NCBI GenBank assembly: GCA_001179505.1
Contig: CDMY01000398.1
Span: 1 to 64,000 of the forward strand
DNA: 64,000 nt
Origin: Vitrella brassicaformis
Lineage: Eukaryota > Sar > Vitrellaceae
Direction: 5' to 3'
Part shown: positions 16,822 to 33,163 of the stretch, one piece after another
Numbering within the stretch: the stretch's first letter is position 1
Layout: every line of letters starts with the position of its first letter
Translations under genes and position numbers: made by a program
The notes under the pieces: model-generated
What the model was told of the DNA's origin: nothing
Databases searched by the model: none
What the model saw: the letters and a program-made list of their open reading frames with translations, nothing else

Positions 16822-19022
16822 TCATACGGCACTGGCACTCCCGGCCAGCGCCTGCGTGTCGCGCGCATCGACGCCCTTCACCTCCCCGCCTTGCTGCTGC
16901 TCCATCCCCTTGTTAATTGCAGCGTACCAGCTGGATCGGCCGATGACTCGTATGTCGCAGGGCGGCAGCTGATCTGCCTGGGCGTCGTCGGCTGTCTTGC
17001 TGCCCTCAGACATTGCCGTCCCCTCCGATACTTTTCTTGGCGGCTTTGCTGCGCTCCTGTGTGCGGGGATGTTCATGTCGCAGTGCATGTCGTGCAGCGT
17101 GTCGTAGAAGGGCTTGCCCAGCGTGTCGGGCAGCCCAATGAAACCTGCAATAAATCGAAAGAGACACATATGACTTCCTTGGTGCTGCACGTTCCCCCCA
17201 TGCACCTGTGACGCCAGCAATCGTCGCCGTGAGGCCGAATATGAGGCTGGGAAGGCCGGGCGAAGCCACGCCTAGCGAGATGACTTGCGGGGCGGCAATG
17301 CCTGCACGCAACCAAACCAACAAGGGGACACACATGCAAGAGACACAAGGACATGCACAGGCAGGTTGTAAGTCTGAACCTAAGGATGCCCACCCACCTG
17401 CGACACGCGCTGCCGTGCTCATCATGCCCGTGGCCGTGCTCCTCACTGCACCAACACATATTTTGAATGGATAGGCTTGTCCATTGCTTCGATCGGTCGT
17501 TGCTTACATGAGGCTGGGAACATCTCGGCGGCATACAGGTAAATGCCGGCAAACGTCATGGACACGGAAAACCGCCCAAGCAGCGCCACGACCATAAGTC
17601 CCCATCCCCCGGGGCCCGCCAGCATGGCGCATCCCAGACAAAGGAGCCCCCCGAGGAGCAGTGAGCCGTTGACCACACCTTTTCTGCCGCCCAGTCGCCT
17701 CCAAGCCACGGCTTTCACGCCGAGTATGACGGCGGGCACCTCACACGCGCCGTTGATGAATGTGGTTATCTGGCTGGTGGGTCCGATTCTGCCCGCAGAA
17801 AGTGAGAGCCCGTAGTAGGCCATCGAGGTTGCGAACCAGGTCAGTAAGCTGACGTAGAGCCGCTCGGCGACGGGCTGCACCGTCAAAAGGCTCCAGACAG
17901 ATGATTCGCGGCCGGAGGGACGGGTGGGATGGGTGGAAGATGGCTCGCCTAGCGATGACGCTGTGGTGGCGTGGGCAATGGTGGTGGTGGTGCTGCTGCT
18001 GCGGCGGATACTGCTGCCCCTGGTGTTGTTGAGAAGGGAGGGCAGTGAAGCTGGCGAGACATGGGGCGGGAGGGATGTGCCGTTAATGCGGGCCATCGTG
18101 CAGAGGGCATCATACGCTTTGGCGTATCTCTTGGTCGCCGCCGCCCATCTGGGTGACTCCACAAACAGCGGACAAAGCAGCAACAGAGCCAGCAGGAACC
18201 CCGGCAAAGAGACAGCCAGTGTGAGCCACCGCCAAGACAATATGAAGTAGGACATCACCGCGACCAGGCAGCCCCCGACAGCGAATCCACAGTGGGTGAG
18301 AATGGTGATGAATAGCCGCTTGTCCGCACACACAACCTCGCTGTTGAGGATATAGACGCTCAAGCCGAGCCCGCCGATGCCAATCCCAGTCCCGGCACGC
18401 AGGACGACGTAAGCGACGAAGGACCGGGCGACGGCAGATCCGACCCCACAGAAGGTGACGAAGGCCAGCGACACGATATACGCGGGTTTTCTTCCCAGAT
18501 GGTCCGCGAGGTATCCTATGGCCAGCACGCCGATAAGGAATCCGAGGAAAAATGCGGAGGACGCCATCTGTGCGTCGTAGAACACGGAGCCCCTCCTGCT
18601 GCAGTAGCCGAGGTCCCACTCTGAGACCACAGTGGAGCGGTCCTCTGACCCATACCTGAGACACACACACAGAAAGGAGACCGCCCAGACGAGTGCATGG
18701 CGCATGCCGATCTTCTTGGTGGCTGTGCATTCCACTCTTCCAGTCACGTGAAGGTATGAGCGCAATCTGTCTGCTCGAGGATCTCTCCATGGCGACATCC
18801 CGCCGGATCGTTGGATGGATTGTGGCAGATTCTGGGCGGCTCTTCGGCCATGAATACGAGGCTGATGGCCTGTGCCCCCACCAGAATCCATGGTGGCGTG
18901 TCGATTACCCATGAGAACCCCCGCTGGAACGCGCCGTACGAACCTGATCGGCCACGAAGATCCAAAGTGACAGCAATTGTGAATGGTTTCTGCATACCAA
19001 TCGCCTCAATGATGGCCTCCAT
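16822..19022 (-). CDS. MFS transporter, SLC22/organic-ion-transporter-like
   Basis: The ATG at 19022 opens MEAIIEAIGMQKPFTIAV and a short region matching the SLC22 opening, where a helix precedes a long external loop. The main exon (from about 18650 to 17510) has the MFS signature GYLADHLGRKPAYIVSLAF, helices VVLRAGTGIGIGGLGLSVYI and GFLLALLLLCPLFVESPRW, a Ser/Thr-rich central loop (SSIRRSSSTTTTIAHATT), and helices up to AGIYLYAAEMFPAS. Three further exons (about 17447-17395, 17300-17205 and 17145-16822) add the last helices and a hydrophilic tail ending GSASAV. Such carriers move organic cations, anions or sugars across the plasma membrane; the substrate cannot be read from sequence. The short exons near the 3' end are approximate. 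Confidence 0.8.
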
Positions 19023-23024
<4,002 letters not shown>

Positions 23025-23834
23025 TTCTCTCACGATGCAAGAGGCGCCGCAGTGATCCGGATGCCTTCAAAACTTGCACTCCTCCTCCAATCGAGCGCTG
23101 CCTTCAACAGAAATGGCCTTGCCACCCGTCTGATTCACTCTGGCAGCGGTCGGTCGGTCGGTTAAGGGTTTGACGAGACACCTGTCCCTAAGCGCGGCGG
23201 CTCACGTGTCCTTTCAGATCTCGTCATCCCCACAGCATCGAGGTGAGGAAGCACCCACAGACCCATGGGTCATCGAGGAAAGATGCTTTCTTTCATCTTG
23301 TTCTGGATCGCATGCCTTTCATTCATTGCAGCTCGTCTGTCGGAACCGCCCACAGCAGGCCCAACCAGAAGGCGATGGCCGGCAGCCTCACTCACGAGTG
23401 TGCTGGGATGATGCATGGATTTCTGCAGCGTTTCCGTGTTGCTGGGCTGCGGCAGACACACACACTCCTGACCCCTATAAGTATAAGTGCTTAACACACA
23501 CACAAAGACACACACAAGTCTCCCAAGAGTCTGTCATGAAGAATGAAAAATCCTCAGCACACATACGGACATGCACAGCACACATACGTAGTGCTCCCGA
23601 GCAGGCTGAAAGGCCGGCAGTGTCTAGCAGATAGTACAGATAGATACACGTCTTATCTCATGAATTAAACGCCTTACAGTACGCACATGCCCACCCGTCT
23701 CACGCCAGCCCCCCGGACACTCACTCTTGCGGAAAAGAATCCATAAAAAAGCGCTTGATTGAGTGTATGTTATGTGCCATCGGACCATTCGCCCGTACAC
23801 ACTCTCAGCAAGCCAGCCAGCCACGTGGGTAGGT
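23025..23834. other. Spacer between CCT start and acetyl-CoA synthetase end
   Basis: Holds the promoter of the CCT gene at its left end; TAAGGGTTTGA at about 23164 resembles the telomere-like motif seen in other spacers. One short candidate secreted peptide frame is listed separately. CA-rich repeats occur near 23456-23520. Confidence 0.45.
23283..23411 (+). CDS. Candidate 42-residue secreted peptide (doubtful)
   Basis: An ATG opens a strong signal-peptide-like start, MLSFILFWIACLSFIAARLS, followed by a short Pro/Arg-rich stretch and a TGA. No homology is recognised and no splice continuation is clear, so it may be chance. If real it would be transcribed away from the CCT gene. Confidence 0.2.
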   Translation: MLSFILFWIACLSFIAARLSEPPTAGPTRRRWPAASLTSVLG

Positions 23835-26800
23835 TCATTTGGTGGGTGGTGTGGTGAGTTTCTTGGCCTCTTGTATGAGTGTGTGGACCACCTGGTCGCC
23901 CCCCTCGCCAAGAGTCGACAGGTCACCCAGACTGTCGGTCTCGGAGGCGGCTATTTTGCGCAGCAACCGACGGATTATCTTGCCGCTGCGCGTCTTGGGC
24001 AATGTGGGCGTGATCAATCTGAACATGCACACACACACACACACACAAAACACAGAGAGAGAAAGAGAGAGAGAGATCCGTGTGTGTGGTCTGGGGGAAG
24101 GTGCAAGTACATGTAGTCAGGTGTGGCGATTGGTCCGATCTCTTTGCGCACGATGTCGCGCAGCTCCTTGGTCGTCCCGGCGTGCACCTCATAGTCACCC
24201 TGATGCACACACACACAAAAGGCATCCATCCATCCATCCATCGGGCCCGCCCGCCCTCCCCCTTGTCGGTGCGTACGTTCATGGTGACGAAGCAGAAGAG
24301 TCCGGTGCCCTTGACGCTGTGTGGGTAGCCGACGACGGCAGCCTCTGAGCAGCCCTTGTGCTGCACCAGTGCGTGTTCGACCTCTGCACTGCCCAGCCGG
24401 TGGCCGCTGACATTGATGGTGTCGTCCACACGGCCGGTGATCCAGTAGTAGCCGTCCTTGTCGCGCACACACCCGTCGCCCGTGAAGTAGTAGCCCGGGT
24501 AGGGGCGCAGGTACACGTTCAGCAGCCGCTCGTGGTCGCCATACACCGTCCGCATCATACCTATACACACGCACACACACAGAAAGAACAAACAGACAGA
24601 GAGAGAGAGCGTGTGTGTAGGGGCAGGGGGGAGGGTGTTCCTTCCCCCCTGGCTCGCTCACCAGGCCAGGGCCTTCTGAAGCAGAGGACGCCGTTGACGT
24701 TGTTGCCATGCAGCGGCTTGCCGGTCTTACTGTCCAGGATCACCGGCTCCACACCGAAAAACGGACGCTGGGGCACCGACCAATTATCCACACACACACA
24801 CACACAGTGACGATTCTTACACGAGTGCAGGACGCGTCTGTGTGTTGTGTTGTGTGTGTGCCTACCGTTGCCGAGCCTGGTTTGCATTTGATGGCGCCGG
24901 GCAGAGGCGTCAGCATGTGACCACCTGAGGATACACACACAAAGGGTTTAGGAGCTGTCCGTCTGGTGTGTCTGTTGGAAACTGTTTTCCCACACCCTCG
25001 CACACGTACCTGTTTCGGTTTGCCAGTATGTGTCGACGATGTCACAGCGACTCTTGCCAACCACCTCGTAGTACCTGCGCGTGTGGGCGCACACACACAC
25101 ACACACACCACAGACAGATGGCCATTCTCGCAATGGATTCGAGTGTGTGTGTGTGTGTGTATGTGTGTGTGTGTATGTGTGTGTATGTGCGTACCACCTC
25201 CACGCTTCGGGACTGTCGGCGATGATACACACACACACACACACAAATGACGGCACACATTGGAATGAGGTGGGTTGCCATGAGGCACATATAGGCACAT
25301 CACACGTGGGTACTTGATGGGCTCTCCGACGGTGCCCAGGACCCGCAGGCTCGACAGGTCATGGTTCTCCACCCACTCAGTGCCGTGAATCATCAACGCC
25401 CTGCACAGACAGACACCACACCATAGCAACAGCAACAGCACCAAACATCCGTCGACACACACATGAGCAGACGAGCAGACCGCTTCAGGTCACCCACCTG
25501 ATGGCCGTCGGTGCCGTGTAGAACTGAGACACACGCCACCGCTCACACAACTGCCTGCACCCATGCACACGACATGTCCACAGCAACATGACACACAAAA
25601 ATCCCCCACACACGTGTGCAATACCTCACCAGTATCTCGATGGGTTCGGGTGCATGGGCACACTCTCGAACACCACGGTGGTGGCGCCGTTGCAGAGCGG
25701 CCCGTACACGATGTAGGAGTGCCCCGTGATCCACCCGACGTCAGCCACACAGGCGTGGATGTCGCCAGGGTGGAAGTCAAACACTGATGGATGGACCACA
25801 CACATATACACCTCACAGTCGTCCATCCATGAGTGTTTGGCATGTGTGTCGGTGTGCAGACAGACAGAGACAGAGACAGACGTAGGTACCTACCTACCGT
25901 ATTTGAACGTGAGTGCCGTGTAGAGGAGGTAGCCGGCCGACGAGTGAGCGATACCCTGGTCACATACACGGGATGTGTGTTGTGTCAGCACACATGGACG
26001 GATGCCGTGCGTGTGCACCACCGCCCACCCAACCTGGGTACCCACCTTGGGTTTGCCAGTGGAGCCCGACGTGTACAGCTGATCGAAGCAATCCATCCAC
26101 ACACACACAGNNNNNNNNNNNNNNNNNNNNNNNNNNNNNNNNNNNNNNNNNNNNNNNNNNNNNNNNNNNNNNNNNNNNNNNNNNNNNNNNNNNNNNNNNN
26201 NNNNNNNNNNNNNNNNNNNNNNNNNNNNNNNNNNNNNNNNNNNNNNNNNNNNNNNNNNNNNNNNNNNNNNNNNNNNNNNNNNNNNNNNNNNNNNNNNNNN
26301 NNNNNNNNNNNNNNNNNNNNNNNNNNNNNNNNNNNNNNNNNNNNNNNNNNNNNNNNNNNNNNNNNNNNNNNNNNNNNNNNNNNNNNNNNNNNNNNNNNNN
26401 NNNNNNNNNNCCCCCCCCCCCCCCCCCAAACAGCCCTTGAACTGAATGTCAGTTGGCCCGATACCCATCCATCCATCCATCCGTCTGTGTGTGTGTGCTG
26501 ACCATGAAGAGAAGGTCTTCGCTGTCCATGATCTCCAGCGGGCAGTACGGCCGCATGCCGTCCTGCACCACATCGCACGTATGACATGACATGAACGAAT
26601 GGATCTGTGTGTGGGTGACTCCCTCCCTCCCTCCCTCCTTCGTGTCGGCTGGATGCATCTGTCTGTCTGCGTGCCCACCAGCATCTCGTGACCCCACACG
26701 TCACGGCCCTCGATCCAGTTGATGGCCTGACCTGCACAACATGACACAACACAACACAACACACCCATGGAGGCGTTGCAATGCACCGGATGGCCGCCTG

Positions 26801-28276
26801 TCCTTCGTTCGTTCGTCCGCTCACCTTGGTGCTGGAAGACGACACACGTATCGACGAGTGGGCATTCCTTGAGGGCCTCGTCCATGATGTTCTTGAGGGG
26901 GATGATCTTGCCGCCACGGATGCCCTGGTCAGCAGTTATCACCTACACACCACACACACCAACACAACACATCAATTACACCACACAAGAATCCATCTCT
27001 CTCTCTCTCTCTCTGCGTGTGTGTCCGTGTGTGGATTGCGTACGATTTTGCAGTGTGCGTCGATGAGTCTGTCTCTAAGATTGGGTGCAGAGAAGCCGGC
27101 AAACACGACGCTGTGGATGGCGCCCAGCCGCGCACACGCGAGCATGGCGTAGATGGTCTCGGGGATCATGGGCATGTAAATGCCGACGGTGTCGTAACGA
27201 CGCACCCCTGACAGACAAACAAACGAACCAACGACCCACACATGTCTGTCTTGTGTGGATGTGTCACACAGGGTGGTGTGGTGTGGGTGCAGTGCACCGA
27301 CCGAGTCGTTTGAGCATGTTAGCGAATTTGCAGACCCTGTTGAGGAGGGCCTTGTAGGTGATGGTCTGTGTGTGTTGGGGGTCGTCCCCCTCCCAAATGA
27401 TGGCGATGCGCTCGGGAGCCACCTCTGCCCAGCGGTCCACACAGTTGTCGCATACCTGACAGACAGGCAAAGCATAATTCATGGGATGGATGGGACGGAC
27501 GGCAGCACAGCGAGCACAACAACACAACACAACACAGCTGCATGTGAATCTATCTGTGTGTGGGGTCGCGCCTGTCTGCATATATTTGTGTGTCTGTTTG
27601 TGGAATGTTGGTTTACACACGTTGAGTTTTCCGTTGATGAACCAGCTCACGTCGCCCTCCGGGTGCATGTCGCTGCACCACACACACACACATGCACACA
27701 TGTACACCACACTGTGTGTGTGTTGGACTGCGTGTTGGTCTGTCTGCTTTGCTTTGCTTTGCTTGAGGGTATGGATCTTTACCCGCCCTGGACTTTAGTA
27801 AATGGGTGTAGCCATCTGAGTGTGCTCATGGCGATGTCCCGCCAGAAGTTGTCGCTGTCCTTGATGCTGCGGTGGTACATCTGCTCGTAACACTCCTGCA
27901 ATGCAGTAAATAGATGCGCACACACGGCCACAGACATGCACTCAGAACACACACGTGCATCTGTGTGAGCGTGTGTGGTGTGTGTGTATGTGGGAGAGAA
28001 ACCGAGAGTTGACTGACCATGCTGTAGATGTGGCAACGCTCCTTGTTCTGCAGGCCAACCAACAGCCCAGCCATATGGGCAATCAATCAAATCAAAACAC
28101 AGACAGACAGACCTTCTGCGCTGCGCATCCTGACTGACCTGCAGCGATATGTTGTAGACTTCGTCCACAGGCAGCGCCGCTGCCGCCTGTGCAATGGTGT
28201 CGACGTGCTCGATGGAGGGCGGCGGGCTGCGCTCCCGAGTCACAGACGGACTGCCGGAGTGCTCCGTTCGCGGCAT
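23835..28276 (-). CDS. Acetyl-CoA synthetase (AMP-forming)
   Basis: It activates acetate with ATP and CoA to acetyl-CoA through acetyl-AMP. From ATG 28276 ([15 protein letters not shown]) about 20 exons carry the family order: [30 protein letters not shown]-type start, [40 protein letters not shown], and the P-loop [11 protein letters not shown] (26060s). Then come [58 protein letters not shown] and [20 protein letters not shown]. The A10 motif [15 protein letters not shown] contains the lysine that is acetylated in known enzymes. The stop is at 23835-23837. No clear targeting leader is seen, which fits a cytosolic or nuclear enzyme. A 300-base N gap falls between the exon ending DSEDLLFM and the exon with the P-loop, probably inside an intron. 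Confidence 0.95.
26111..26427. other. Assembly gap followed by poly-C
   Basis: Three hundred Ns (26111-26410) are followed by 17 Cs (26411-26427) that directly abut the gap. The round gap length suggests a placeholder. The homopolymer at its edge may be a sequencing or assembly artefact, or the true reason for the break. It sits in an intron of the acetyl-CoA synthetase gene, flanked by CACACACACAG on the other side. Confidence 0.95.
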
Positions 28277-28411
28277 CTTTATTTCCTTGTTTCCCTTTCT
28301 CTCTGTCTGCCTCCGAGCCGCACAGAGATGAGATGCCGAGATGGAATAGAGGACAGTGATGGAAACCCGCCCAACTCAGTCACAGAGGCTGAGCGAGACT
28401 CAGATCACCGG
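28277..28411. promoter_or_regulatory. Divergent promoter, acetyl-CoA synthetase / PITH gene
   Basis: Only 135 bp lie between ATG 28276 (-) and ATG 28412 (+); an alternative PITH start at 28328 would reduce this to 51 bp. The spacer has a pyrimidine-rich block (TTTCCCTTTCTCTCTG) and no simple repeat array. Confidence 0.4.
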
Positions 28412-29520
28412 ATGGGATGCGCCTGCTCCCCGTCAGGCCGTCACACAACACACTGCGAGCCGGAGATCTCCGCAAGCTCGCCATTGAGGAAGAGCACAGC
28501 GATGGGGGATTCCAGGTATCACACGCGCCTCTCGGTGCACTGCATTGCACTGCACTGCATCTGTGATGCACTCACTGATGTGTTTGTTTGCGTTGTATTG
28601 CTTCGTCAGTTTGTCGGAGCAGATAGTGAAGGAGTCGGCTGAGTGTCTGAATGAGAGCAGCAGCCACCCCCTGTCGATGATATGGGGCGAGAAGAGCCAG
28701 TACCTGGAGAGCGAAGATGACCCAAACCTCCTCATCAAGCTGCCTTTCAGGTCGGTCAATGCGCTGCACAGCCCTCCATCTCTTTGTGCACTGCAAGAGG
28801 GTCTGTCTGTCTGTTTGTCTGTCTGTCTGCCTGTCTGTCTGCCTGTCTGTGTGCCGTGCGTGGCGGTGCGTGGCGGTGCGTTGTGTGTGTGTGTGCAGGC
28901 AGCCGGTGCGCATCACGGGCATTCGAATCGACGCAGATGCTGAGGACGGCACGGCGCCACAGACGTAAGAAAGACACACAAGAGTGTGCTTATGCGCTAC
29001 AGATAATTAAGTGTGTGTGCGTGCAGCATCAAGATCTTTCGTGACCAGCCGAGCCTGGGGTTCATCGAGGCCGAGTCGGACACGCCCACCGAGCAACTCG
29101 CCCTCACGACAGAACAACTCGGCACCGTGGTCAGTCGGAACGGCATACACACAAAGCCATCCGGGTGCGGTGAACGTGTGTTTTCTGTGTGTGTGTGTGT
29201 GTCCGTGTGTATGTGTGTGGTGTGTGTGTTTGCTCAGCGTCCTTTGCGTGCGCCTCGCTTCACCAACGTGACGCAGATCTGTGTGTTCGTCGAGGACAAC
29301 CACGGCGCAGACACCACACGCATCAACAAGCTAGAGCTCCTCGGTCAGACAGACAGACAGATAGACAGACAGAGAGTCAACCGGCCCCCATGACGGATAC
29401 ACCGTGTGTGTGTGTTTGTGTGCATGTGTCGTGTGTGCAGGCAGTGTGCCTAAGGACATGGACATGAAGGAGTGGACGCCCAAGCCGAAAGAGGGCGAGC
29501 AGATCGCACCCGGACACTGA
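28412..29520 (+). CDS. PITH-domain protein, candidate N-myristoylated
   Basis: Exons 28412-28515, 28610-28750, 28899-28964, 29027-29129, 29238-29343 and 29441-29520 sum to exactly 200 codons (199 residues). The PITH domain fills most of the protein: AECLNESSSHPL, LIKLPFRQPVRITGI, IKIFRDQPSLGF, APRFTNVTQICVFVEDNHG, ADTTRINKLELLG. In thioredoxin-like TXNL1, PITH binds the proteasome; PITHD1 is a stand-alone member like this one. No thioredoxin domain precedes it. The start chosen gives MGCACSPSG, a good signal for N-myristoylation plus palmitoylation and therefore membrane attachment. An upstream in-frame ATG at 28328 would bury it. Confidence 0.88.
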
Positions 29521-30523
29521 CTGATATGACGGAGCCAGCCAGCCAGAAACACACACACAGGCAGTCCGTGTAGGAGAGCGCCAGAGGGACGACTGCTGTT
29601 GGTCTGACGCTGCATGAATGCCTCGCCGTGCCGTGCCGTGCCGTGTGCGGTTTTGTCGGTGATCATGATGAGTGTATTTAAGTGACGGCTTCCTTCCACG
29701 CGATCTTCCTTCACTGCTGATTGATTGATTGATTGACTGACTTATCGCTTGCAACACGAACAGACGTCCATTGCTGTCCACACACAGATACACACACACA
29801 TGCACACACATACTACACAGACAGACAGAGATGCTACGTGCCCACATACATCGGCCTACAGAGATGGGATCGACGAGCCACTCACTCACTGCCTTACTTA
29901 TGATTGATTAAATTTGCCTCAATCAATGCTCTCGCTTAGCTGCCACGCTCACAGAGCACTGCTGACTACAAACATAGGTATCTAGGTGTGTGTATTCTAC
30001 AGAGAGATGATATAATAGACACCCACCAAAAACTGTTGACACACATGAACGAACGAAGCGATGGAGGGATGGACAACAAACACAAACAAACACAACTGCT
30101 GGCTCCTCCCCTTGGCCTCCGCTCTCCTCTGCTGTGCGACTCTTTGTCACATAAATGTGCGCACACATTCAGACATACATACACACAGCTCCCTCCCTCC
30201 CTCTTCGATTGCTCTCATACACAGAGGCCGCCCCATCACATCACTCACGCCCTCTTACTCAATTGCGGCCATGCCATGCAGAGCAAAGCTATCCCCTCCT
30301 TATCAATGGCGTCACTCACTCACTCACTTATTGCGCATCGGTATCTCAGGGCTGAAACACACTCACAGAGAGAGAGAGCACAGCACATCAACAGGAAACT
30401 GCATGCGGCAACAGGCTGCCTGTCCGTCGTCAGTCTGTCGAGATGCTCACCCGTATTTCAGTGCATTCTCTGCATGGATGGAATGGATGGATGGATGGAT
30501 GGACCACATAACACAACAGGAAG
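29521..30523. other. Convergent spacer of about 1 kb
   Basis: No gene is seen between the PITH and PAO-like 3' ends. Features are CCGTG repeats (29623-29645), ATTG repeats (29715-29735), CA-rich tracts (29780-29820), CACT repeats (30310-30330) and GGAT repeats (30478-30503). Confidence 0.5.
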
Positions 30524-30776
30524 TCAGTGTGTGGGATGATTCATGGCCTTCCTTTGTTGTCTCCCGTCGTGTTGCCTACCGATGGCCGAGATGGCAGCCA
30601 TGGCCATGGCGCACGCCACCATGCCGCCGCCCGAGTACCAGGCCATCTTCCCCGCCAGGCGGGACGCACCGATGATGCCCAGCAACACACCCACACGCAG
30701 ATATCCTTTCAACGAACTACACACACACACATACACACACACACAAGCAGGTCCGCACGAGACAGCCGCCCGCATC

Positions 30777-30807
<31 letters not shown>

Positions 30808-33163
30808 CGGGTTACTTCATGGTTTTGAGGGCTTTGAGGCATTGTGTGCAGTGTATGATGTGGCTGTCCACGTGGTTCAGCAACTCGCTGCGAGGCGTGA
30901 GCCTGCACACACCACACATGGACGATACACGTACACACGTGCGGCACGGATTCGTGTGTGCGTCGTCTCGATGGTGTGTCATGTGTGTGTGACTCTACTG
31001 ACTTGGTGAGTCCTTCGAGCGGCTCGAAGCCCCACGGACCGTTAGACCCCCACTTCTTGACCCACTGATGGATGGATGGATACATCAGTGGGCTTTCCCG
31101 ATTGCCTGCTCACCGTTCTGAATTGTGCGACGTACAGGTCGGTGGCTGTGGGCAGGTAGTAGTTCTGCGGCAGCTTCCCCGGACCACCCGCGGCGGCGAT
31201 GCGGCGATCCTGACACAACAGTGACATCAGCAGCACCAGCAGCATCAACCATTTCTGCCATTCTTTCTTGACGCTGCTCTACCCCTCCCCACACCAGCCC
31301 AGCCCACCCATTCAGTTCGTCACTCATTCACTCACCTGCACATGCAGAAAGATGTTGTCATCGTCGAGCGATCGCAGCGCCTAAACACATACAGGGACAC
31401 ATGGAAGAGCACATGCATCCATCCCTCCATTCGCACACACACGCGCACATGGAGATGTATTGTTGGCTAGATCGATGGATCAGTGTTGTTGTTGTATATC
31501 GGCTCAACGTGTGTGTGCAGCAGCGGCTGTATGCCTCAGCCCTATCATCGGTCACATCATCTCTCACTATCTCTCTCTCCGGTCTATACCACATGTGCAT
31601 GCGTGTGTGTGTGTCTCACGAATAGGTGGACGAGCCAGAGGGGCACTCGCCGCAGCAAACCCACCACCGGGCCGCCGTTGTCAAACTGTGTCCACAGATG
31701 GACATAAGAGAGAGAGAGAGACCGTCTTTCATCCATCCCTGCCATCATGGCCTGTGAAGGTCTGGCTGCACATGCGCACCTTGACAGTGATTCGTCCGAT
31801 GATCCTGGCGCGTCCCGGCTCCATCGGCACACAGTAGTGTAGCGCCGTCAGGGAGTACCCCTTACGCGTGGCGTTGTGGTGCTGATACATCGGACTGCAC
31901 ACAAAACCCACAGACAGACACACACACACAAACAACCATCTTTCCACTCCCCCCACCCTCCCATTGCAAACACACATGCCTACGCGCGGAAGACCGTCTC
32001 GACTCGCTCCTCGCTGTCCTCATAGACGCCCTCAAAGCCGCGCTCGGATGCGGGCCTTGTCATCCGCAGTGGCAAATGTTTGGCCTTCTTTCGACTCGAC
32101 GCACTCCCGTGGTGCGTAATGGGTACGTGGCTCTGATCGATGAGGTTTTCAAACAGCGTCGCGTAGTCATACGGCACGTCGCGGAACGAGTCGAATGTCA
32201 CGGCGTTGGGCTGCTCGCTGTCCACCGTCTCGCTCGTCAACATGGCCGGCCATCCTGCCTCTGCCCCTCCCCCGTGCTGCTGCTGTGTGTCGGGTGTGGG
32301 CCTCACCCAGACGAGCCCCTGCTGCTCCTGGCAGGGGAAGATGGTGGCGCACGCACGAGTGCCGATGGGCAGGGGGGTGTCTGGCTGGGCCTGGGGGATG
32401 GCCGTGCAGCCGCCGGTAGAGCCCTCGAAGCGCCAGCCGTGATATGGACACCTGCACACATCCACCCACACACACACAGGGAGGGTCGTGCCTGCCTCCT
32501 AGGCAGCCTGCTGTCTCTGTTGGCTTACTCTACGTTGCCCTCGACGATTCGTCCCTCGCTGAGGGGCGCCATGCGATGCGGGCACCGATCCAATGCACAT
32601 CGCCACTGCACTCACGCCACACCACAGCCAGGGGGGTATTCATCAACACACCCATGTTTGGCCCACGGTCTGTGTGTGTGAGAATACCTCTTGTTTTGGT
32701 TCGTCCCACCAGATGACCAGTGGTTGGTTTAGCAGAGTGAAGCTGAAAGGCCGCTCCTTGTCAGTACACGACACCGGCGCGATGGGATACCTATGTCAAA
32801 CAACACACACACACGCACTCCTCCAGCAGGATGCAAATGTCCTTTTGAGACTCTGCGGCTGACCGACCAGTGTGCCATCCAGTCGAACGACGGTGCCGCC
32901 CTGCCACTGTCAGGCACATCTACCACCTCGTGGAGCTGGATGCCGCCCGTCGGCACACCCACATCCACCACGCTCGACGCCACGGAAGCAGATGCACTCG
33001 CATCCAGCGGCCCGCTGACTCCATAGCGATGCCTCATGCCTTTCAAGAGCCCACCGCCTGTCTTTGATGGTGACGGCGAAGGGAACAGGCGGCCGTGCGG
33101 CTGCAGCGCCCGCAGACGGGCGCACAGAATGCATGACAGCACCACTGCCAAACAGAGCCTCAT
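30524..33163 (-). CDS. Pheophorbide a oxygenase / Tic55-like Rieske protein
   Basis: The family opens the chlorin ring in chlorophyll breakdown (PAO) or oxidises related substrates at the plastid envelope (Tic55, PTC52). From ATG 33163 a signal-like leader (MRLCLAVVLSCILCARLRAL) precedes a Ser/Pro-rich transit-like stretch, as expected for a complex plastid. The Rieske 2Fe-2S ligands are in two adjacent exons: RCPHRMAPLSEGRIVEGNVE and CPYHGWRFEG. The mononuclear iron region reads NLIDQSHVPITHHG. Later exons carry YQHHNATRKGYSLTALHYCV, PGRARIIGRITVKV, LPTATDLYVAQFRT and a CxxC (HIIHCTQCLKALKTM) typical of this subfamily. A C-terminal helix pair follows (VGVLLGIIGASRLAG, GGMVACAMAMAAISAIG). About 11 exons. 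The last exon end is read straight to the TGA at 30524. Confidence 0.87.
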
